Source: Marthasterias glacialis (taxonomy: Eukaryota > Echinodermata > Asteroidea > Forcipulatida > Asteriidae). From it: DNA of 64,000 bases. The notes beneath the pieces were generated by a model, which saw only the letters and a list, made by a program, of their open reading frames with translations, did no database searches and was not told the origin of the DNA. The position numbers and the translations under genes were made by a program. The stretch covers positions 11,399,195 through 11,463,194 of the forward strand of contig OU452236.1 of NCBI GenBank assembly GCA_911728455.2, written 5' to 3'. The number at the start of each line of letters is the position of its first letter. The stretch's first letter is position 1. This document shows, in pieces, positions 10,601-19,600 of the stretch.

Positions 10601-13600
10601 GGCGTTTAAATTATTAGGTTGGCCATGGGGGGGGTCGGGATGGCACGACTATACTCGGGTGGGTCTACGCGACGCCTTGTCTAAATCAGGGTCGCATCGG
10701 AACTCGCTTGTCCGAGTGAGTCTGAACACAAGTTTTTCTAACCACTTTTTCTTTTCTATTTTGAGTAATTTTTTTACGTTCACGTCTACCTTTTTTGGAG
10801 GCCTCGTGTTTTTAGTATCGTTTCGTAATTCGAAAAACTTTTCCCATTCCGATTTTATCAATATAAATTCTTGTTGGGAAATGACGTTATCTTCTATCGC
10901 TCTACTTACGAACTCGCTGATGGTATTTAATTTAGCTTCGCTATTAACTCGAATCTCATTGTGTTTTTTCAATTTAGGTTGATCTTTTTTTTAGCGAGCC
11001 CCAGACCGAGCCCAAAGCCCCCCACGGCTAAACCTACGAGAGCCGTGATGATGCCGGCGATTGCCGCTATGCCCACCGCCTTGCCTCCAAGGCCCATTAC
11101 GTCTACGTGTTACACACATTTTAAAACTTTTTATATAAACTTTCTCGTCTTTTACATTCGTTTTCTAATTCTCGTTTAATTCTGCTTACTTCTTCCAACC
11201 TAAAGCTCTGTCCGCTATCTTGGATCACCGTGGGTAGCTTCAGGTATATCCCATCCGTCATGTTTTATAAATCATTATGATTATTTTTTCATTAGTTTAG
11301 GCGTTCGATCGCGATCTCGTAACACACACCACCCACGAGGCTGCCTAGGATGGATCCTTTTAAATCCAACGTTACGTCTTCATTACGAAAACAAAATTCA
11401 AAGGCTAAATGCATCGGGACATTGCTGAGGGTAAACTCGGGGACAGCGCGATTAGGTCCGGACTGAGCACGTACCAAATGGCGGGCACGACTCTTTTTTG
11501 CGTAGCCAGAGAGTACGTGGCCACACCCCCTTGTATACAAGAGGCGTACATCGTGATGAATCCTGGATTTAGGGTAAACTTAAAACAAGGTTGGTTTTTT
11601 GACTGATTCCATTCTATGAGGACAGGTAATTCTCCGTGGATCGGACCTATAATGGTATCGTTTCGAAGGTCCGCGGGGTTGATGAAACCTCTACTTTTCG
11701 GTCCAGGTTCGTTGGCTCTTTTTCTCTCAGCTGATGGGGATACTCGCGGGCCGAGGATGCTCATATTTATTTAATGTTCGATATAATTAATGTCGTAATA
11801 ATAAGAACATATATATGTTCATTACCATCGTACGATTCACGTCATCGGTCGAATTTAAAACAGTATTAAAACTTGGGTGCGTAGTGCCCGGCACGATCAC
11901 GTCCGACAATCCTAAATTTGGAAACCTTACCGTGAACGTTTCATTTTCACCGATCGTGCTCAGGTTATTCGTTAAAACGACCGATTGTCTGGTTCCTTTT
12001 GTACCACGGGGTGTCTTTAATTTTCGATTTGGATTTAGTTTATTACCGTACATGTTTGTTATATTTACGATAAAATATTTTTTGTTTTCACCAATATTAT
12101 ACCGCCAATCAACAAGAACGTACCCCATAAATGGTCGGCGGCGAATCCGACCACATTGCTCAATTGATTAAATACCCACCCCACGATAGACCCGATGATG
12201 CCCGGTAGCGCTGCTATCGCTTTTGTCCCCAAGCTCTTTAGAGCCCCGGCCAGCTTATCCAACCATTTTTCAATGGGGCCGGGGTTTGGTTTTGGAGTCG
12301 GTGTTGGAGTCGGTGTTGGAGTCGGTGTTGGAGTGGGAGCGGTAACACCCCTTACCCAGGCGATGATAGAAGCGACGACCATACCAATGGTAGTACCTAT
12401 AGCCAATAAAATACTCCCGATTGTGACTCCCTGCTCCCTAAATATTTCTCTAATTTTTTCACAGAGCGTTAAATCGTGATCGTTTAAGATTCTAGTTACG
12501 GTTTCTTTAATTCTAGCAAATTGACCTCGTAACTCTAATTCATTACCCTGTATGGTGATCAATCTGGCTCAACGCTCGGTCTCTAGGTCTAGTAGGTTTG
12601 TTTTGAGCCTTTCGTGAGTTTCTATAGGGACGTCTTCACGTTCTATTTCAGATTTAACCCTAGCGATGTCCTCTTTGACTTTTTGATATTTTAGCTAGAT
12701 TGTTGACTTGTTCACCTTGCATTCGTTTTATCGCATTGTCCATTCCATTGATTTCACGCAAGTCAATGTTTGTCTGTATTTTAATACCCGTTTGTGCGTC
12801 TAAATCTGTAGTTAGATTTTCATATTGATAAATTTTATATAGAGCATCACTCAGTTGTTCAGATAATAAGGGCATCTCTTCTAGCGGTATGTCTTCACCC
12901 TCAGTGGTTAGGTCTTGTATTACGTTTAATGCCCTTGCTTCTTCCAGCGAAAATTTTTGTTTGGTTTCCTCATGGATACCTAATTCTCTTTGCGTTTGTG
13001 CTATAAAGGTGGAAGGGGCGTAGGGCATTTTTGGGTTCCGATTTTGCGATAGTTGCGTACCTTCATAGAAAAGTTTACCGTTTTCTAATTTAAATTTATC
13101 GTAGTTTAAATTATCGGGTTTAACACGTTGACTGCCGTGCATAATTTCACATGGCGTTCCCATTTGCCAAGCGTTAGGGCCTATGCGCATGCGCGCATAC
13201 TTAATAGGTACCAGTACTTACTTAAATAGTTTAAACATGTACATTTTATAGAAGCATGTCCTCACCACTGCCAGCAGCTTATTGGTTGCACCATCAGTGG
13301 TGCCAGTGTATTCAAGTTACAATGCAAAGACCTTTCATTTTCTACGAGTATATTCGTAGTGGCAGACTCCGGTACACCTGTTAGTACGAGGATATTCGTA
13401 GTCGGCAGTCAACGTGTTAACTATACCCCAACGTTCACCCCAACGTTCACCCCAATGTTTATAAAAATTATCAATCATTTCATCTCTATCCATTATATTT
13501 TGTAATCTTTTAGGGTTGACGTTGTCTAAAAGGTCTCCCACCGGTGGACTTGGTAAACTAAAATCATCACCGCGGCGGTCTCATCGATCACTCGATGCGT

Positions 13601-16600
13601 TTGTTGTTGGTATGTGTTTGGGTTCACTTCGGACGGTGCACCACCGATCGCGCCGTAGGTGCCGTCCACTTGTACATCTAGTTCATTAATGACATCATTC
13701 GTCTGGCGGTTGTTCAGGCCTGTCTGCGTTAAAATCACCCGTTTCAATACATCCTTCAACCATTTTATTAATATCGTTTTTAATAAATTATACATCGCGA
13801 TACTCATCACCGTAGTACTGATGGCGATCCAGACTTATTCTCTGCTTTTTTGATCGTCGCTCGGGGTATAAAACTCACTAAATTGGGGTTCATTTCCATC
13901 CTCTAGGTCTTCCGGTAATTCAAAAAGCATTCCGGTCGCTTTATAATACTCGTACATCGCCTTGTTGACGTCGTGAAACGTTTGTTTGGCTCGAACCTCT
14001 TTTCTAAGTCGCGAGTTAATGAGATCCGTGTATTTAACGCGTTCTTTCGACCACTCATAACGCGCTTTCGTAAAATCCTCCAGGGCTCGGTCGTGCCTCG
14101 CGCGTTCCACCTGTATAGCCTCTGAGTTGTTGTTGTTTAGTTTAAAAAACAAAAAATTACTTCCGGTAAAGGCGAGCGCGTTTACCACAGCCCCGCCTAT
14201 CATCATCGCTATACTAACCATTTATTAATGACCACATTTTATTTTTTAAAAGTCAATAATAAAAACGGATTGAAAAAAATGGTAAATAAAAATTGAATAT
14301 TTAGCTTTAAGAGATAAATACTATAAGATATGAAAATGGAAAGAAAAAGTAAAACAATATTTTCTAACCATACTATAAATATGAGACCGAGCAAATGGAC
14401 ATAACCTAAATTAAAAGAATTTGTTAGCGAAAATTATTATATTTCGAGCAGATACGGTCGTAAAGTAGATTATTATAAAGCCGTTAGAGAGTTTATTTCG
14501 GGACGAAAGGCCCAAGAAAAACTTAAAACGAAATTAAATAAGAAACGAAAGGAGACTCCACCACGATCTACCAACGACATGAAGCGTGCGGGTACTCGTA
14601 CATGATGATAGGCGCCAATGATGAGATCAAAGAGTTCCAAACGCATCGGGGCGCGGACGCGATGGAACATTTTCTATTGAGCTTGAAAGATTCCCTAGAA
14701 ACCATCAACCATTTGTTAAAATACCCGCTCCGACTAACCATAAGCGATGACGACGTCAAAATGCATAAGAACGCCAGAACGTGTTGGTATTGCAACAAAC
14801 CGTTAGACAGCGACTCCGTGAGGGACCATTGCCATACGACGGGAAAATACAGAGGAGCGGCGCACAATGCCTGCAATCTCAAACAAAAAGCAATACCCTA
14901 TAAAACAAAAGTACCGGTATTTTTTCATAATCTAGAGGGTTACGATAGCCATCTCATCATTCAAAGCGTGTCCAAAATGGACTGGACCATAAGCGTCATT
15001 CCAAAGACCGATGAAAATTACATTTCATTTACGTTGGGAAATCAGTTGACGTTTTTAGATTCTTTCAAGTTTTTAGGGTGCAGGTTCGACAAGCTAGACA
15101 AAGCGACGCCGAACCACGAATTAAAATTTTCAAACAAAAAAGCGCGAAGTAAGGTACATCGAGAATTGTGTTTGGAAAAGGGCATTTACTCCTACGAATA
15201 TATGGACTCTTTCGAAATGTTTGAAGAACATAAATTACCCCAAGAGCAAAGTTTTATTCGTCCCTATCCGATTCGCACATTACCGAAGCCGAGTACGAAA
15301 AAGCCCAAAAAGTATGGAAAGCCTTTGGCTGTAAAACCATGGGAGATTACCACGATCTTTATCTCAAAATGGATGTGATTTTACAGGCGGATGTGTTTCA
15401 ATACTTTAGAAAACAGTGCCTCAAAAATTACGAGTTGGATCCGGCGCATAGCTATACCTCACCGGGCTTCTTTTGGGACGCGTTACTCAAAAAGACCGAT
15501 ATAAAACTAGAACTACTTACGGATATCGATCATCATTTGTTTTTTGAACGAGCGAAACGAGGCGGCATGTCGGGGGTGGGTGAATTGAGATACGCCGAAG
15601 CGAACAATAAATACCTTGACGACTACGATCCGAAAAGAGAATCTAGTTACATTATGTATTTCGACGCGAATAATTTATACGGTTGGGCCATGAGCCAATA
15701 TCTCCCGACCGGCAGCCTCAGATGGCATAAACATCCGGATAAAATAAAAGAAAGAGATATTATGATGATGAGAGAAGATGCTGCAATAGGTTGTTTTTTC
15801 AAAGTAGACCTGGAGTATCCACCCGAGCTTAAACACAACGGATACGCATTGGCGCCCGAAAATTACGTGGTAAATAAAGAGCAATTATCGGATTACCAAA
15901 CTCTTGGACGACAAACCGATGGGTAAAACTCCTAAACTTATCGCTCATTTCAATCCCAGAAAAAACTACGTGCTTCATTATAGAAATTTACAATTCTATT
16001 TCAAACATGGAATGAAATTGACCAAGATCCATAGAGCAATGTTGTTCGATCAATCTCCCTGGATGAAACCATACTTCGACTTTAACACCGGTCTACGAAC
16101 CGAAGCGACGACGGACTTTGAAAAAGACCTTTATAAATTGGCCAACAATTCGGTGTTTGGAAAGACGATGGAAGATAAACGAAATAGGGTAGACGTAAAG
16201 ATACTCAAACGATCCGAAACAAAAAGGAGGTTAAAATTGATCGCCAAACTGCAGTTTAGTAGAACGGTTCCGTTTCCAAACGAACTAATGGCGGTGCACA
16301 GCTTTCCCACGAAACTCACGTTAGACAAACCCATCTACATAGGTGCCAGTATATTAGATCTGTCCAAGGTGTGCATGTTTGAGTTCTACCACGACATTTT
16401 GAAAGAAAAGTATGGCGATTGTGTAACATCATTTACATCGACACCGATAGTTTAATCGTTAGAATAAAAACTGAAGACGTTTACGAAGACTTTAAATCAG
16501 AATCGGATCGTTTTGACTTTTCGAATTATTCCCCGGAGCATCCCTCGTACGATCCTAAAAATAAAAAAGTTATAGGAAAATTCAAAGATGAGCTCGGTGG

Positions 16601-19600
16601 GGGACCCATAAAAAAGGTAATCGCTTTGAGGTCTAAAATGTTTTGTGTCCTCTCAAAAGTTAAATGCATGAAAAAAGCCAAAGGTGTAAAAAAATACCTA
16701 GTTAAAAAGCATATTGAGTTTTCGGCATATGAACACACATTGAGAGGAGGCACGCTGTCCCATGAGATGAATGGAATTCGGAGCCTCAAACATAAACTCG
16801 TGACGTTAAAACAAATGAAAAAAGTCATTCAGTCCGTTCGACGATAAACAGCACCTCATCAACCCGATCAACGCACTTACCCACAGCCACGAAGAAATCG
16901 GTCAATCCAGAGCCCCAAAAAACAGCGGACAAAGGAGCAAGGGCATAGGACAGTGTTGGTGGTTAAATCAGGGAAAGACAACGAGGTGCCTAAGAGAGAT
17001 GAACCACTCCAATCAAGATTATTGCTTTACTACCAATCTCAAATAAAGAGCATGGGCAAATCACCCCCGCAGCCGTGTGAGAGATGCAAAAAGGGAACGA
17101 CCAGGGTCCAAAAAATATGTTGTAAATGTAAAGGTAAATGGAAAAGAAATTGAGCGACGTGTATTATTCGCCGAGAGGTTATCAAAAAGGCGTAGGAGCC
17201 GTCGAAGCGCTCAACAACGCGACTGGGGTTTCAAAACCAAAAATTAAAGGTTGGTTAAAAAAACAAGCCCTATGGCAAATCTATTTACCTGCCCCGCGAA
17301 ACATCCCCAGACCCACGAGCAATTTATCGTTCGTAAACAAACCCAATAAAGTCCATCAGGCCGACTTGCTTTATTTACCGCACAACGAGGTAAAACGAAA
17401 AACGTACAAGTACGCGCTGACCGTCATCGACGAAACCAGCCGGTATAAACAAGCGGAACCCCTCGTAGACAAAACGGTCGCTCAAGTCACGTAGTCTGTT
17501 AACGTGGCCAAAGTTAATTAAAGTAGATCCCGGAAAAGAATTTATGGCTTCCGTCAACGTTTTGTTTAAACGTAAGAAAACTCAAGTACAACGTGGTGAA
17601 GCCGGTAATCATCGTGTGCAGGGTATGGTCGAGCGATTTAATAGAATGCTGGCGGAACGTCTATTTGGCCATCAGTACGCCCAATAACTCAAAAACCCCT
17701 CCGTTCGATCGAGAGCGTGGGTAACCCAATTACCCGGCGTCCTCAAGTCATTAAATAATGAAAAGACTAGGCTCATAGACCTAAAACCCTCCCTCGCCAT
17801 TAAATTGAAATGAGTTCGTCAATCGCCAGCCACGGATTATAAACGTCCGGTTGGTAATAAAGAAAAGACGCTTCCCGTAGGAACCTCGGTAAGATATCTG
17901 TACGCTCCCGATGATTTACGATTACGATTACCAATTTTCGATTATACGTAGATCGTTATAACTTTGTCGGAATAGAGCTTCAAAATCATTTTAAAGATTA
18001 TGTATTACCGCGCGTTAAAACGCAAGAGACGGTAGATAGGTATAGGCAAGATCCGTTAAAGTTTTACCAAAATCAAATAAATTTTGTAGTATGGTGCGCA
18101 ACGTCTGGGTGGCGTCTCTTATCAACATTTTAATAATTCAAATCTTATGATTAGCAGCTTTTATAGATTTCACGTTTTCCCGCGTCATTCGACAACTTTT
18201 GGGACCCACTGAACAACAATATTGACCTAGAATCTTACAATTGTCTCTGTTTAGACTTTCACGTAGATCCAAACAGCCCGTGGACGCAAAAACTATACAA
18301 ACACACCGGGGTTTAGGCAAACCACACGCGGTAGATAGCGATGGGTTTGAGAAAAAATTTCCAAGTGATGATTACGAAGACAAACCCCTACCCAAAAGAT
18401 ATCGTAGTTATTATTTTAATTCAACCTCCGACAGGTTTATGTCCCTACCCACTCCCGGCGTTAGGCGTATGTGGGCGGTGTCGTACATTTCGCAGTCTTC
18501 AATCGTTAAGAGCCCATGGAGAGGATTCGTTTTAGAACCAACATTATGCGAGGGTTTTACCGATATAGGCATCCAGAGATTAAACGACTCCGTAAGAACC
18601 TACGCATATTGCGTGTTGGGTTGTCAAGCCCAAACCAATTCTAGCCTACTCACGCCGGGCACCAAGCAAGACACTATAGCCCAATTTAAAACATTTGTAG
18701 AAGCGAATATAGATTCACCCGTTAACCAACAAGACGCCATTCACAGGTATCAAGACGTATTACAATACGCTCGACCTAAGTTAGACTTTGTAGTTGGACA
18801 AGATCTACATCTTTTACCGAGCGATATGAATCTAAGAATAGGACGATACAAGGGTTACAACAATAACATCATCATCGCGGAAGATGATGCCATAGAAAAA
18901 CACGAAGATCTAAATAGCTCAACCCCCATCGCAGACCTGCCATCACCCCCGTCGCCATCGCTTTCAGTCAACCCGTCACCACCTCCATCAACGTCTCCAT
19001 TAACGTCTCCACCACCACCTCCATCACCAACCCCACCATCAATGCCTACATCACCACCCACATCACCACCCCCACCACCAACGCCACCCTCCCCTTCGAT
19101 TAAAACAACGAGCGACCCCAGTGACCACGACTCTGAAAAGGTAGGCATAGTCGCCATCGTCCTGGGGGCCATTGGCGTGTACGAAGTGTTTTTTAAATAA
19201 TTATAAAACTTAGGTGATCGATTAAAAACCAATTTATTAAAAAAATATAAAAGGACCGGTTGACGATCGTGGTAGGGGTCCCCTCCTCCGGGTCATTGAC
19301 CTTTGACCTCGTGACCTTTGGGGTCACTGACCTTTGGGGATTCCCCTGTTCCTCAACCGCCCTTTTTCTACTACTCCCCACAACGTTTTTCTATGTCAAA
19401 CCCTGTCCACCGCAAGATAATTCAATAGAAAAGGGAATAATAGAACAATAGGGAGTTCTTTGTTAAAAAGAATACATGTACATTAGATAACAGTGTACTC
19501 ATACATGAAGACCACATGTGAGCCATTCATGATCACAGTACACTGGTTCTCCTTATTTGGCTGGTATAGCCAAGTTGGGTTGCCAGCGCTCTACATGGAG

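Larger units (their letters stand above)
9470..19375. mobile_element. Polinton/Maverick-related PolB-integrase element (decayed), in SelJ intron 1
   Basis: A ~9.9 kb unit bounded by 186-bp terminal inverted repeats starting AGTAGTAG. CCCCA flanks it on both sides (9465-9469 and 19376-19380; six bases TCCCCA if the terminal T is counted), fitting the 5-6 bp duplication of a Polinton-type integrase. Contents in order: PCNA-like clamp (+), six minus-strand genes, divergent promoter region, basic protein, EndoVII-PolB, Cys protein, DDE integrase, conserved Pro-rich protein (+). No introns. Most genes carry stops or frameshifts, so it is an inactive copy. It is smaller than the usual 15-20 kb Polinton, and no packaging ATPase or protease was recognised. 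It could equally be described as an endogenised adintovirus-like genome. Confidence 0.85.

Noticed and set aside
10593..10982. 129-residue + frame
   Set aside because: Mostly antisense to the minus-strand coiled-coil gene, with biased hydrophobic translation; only its first ~25 residues might be part of another remnant.
12195..12479. + strand frame with Gly-Val repeats
   Set aside because: Antisense of the Thr-Pro repeat gene on the minus strand.
18855..19232. 125-residue minus frame rich in Gly/Asp
   Set aside because: Antisense shadow of the Pro-rich stalk of the + strand gene.
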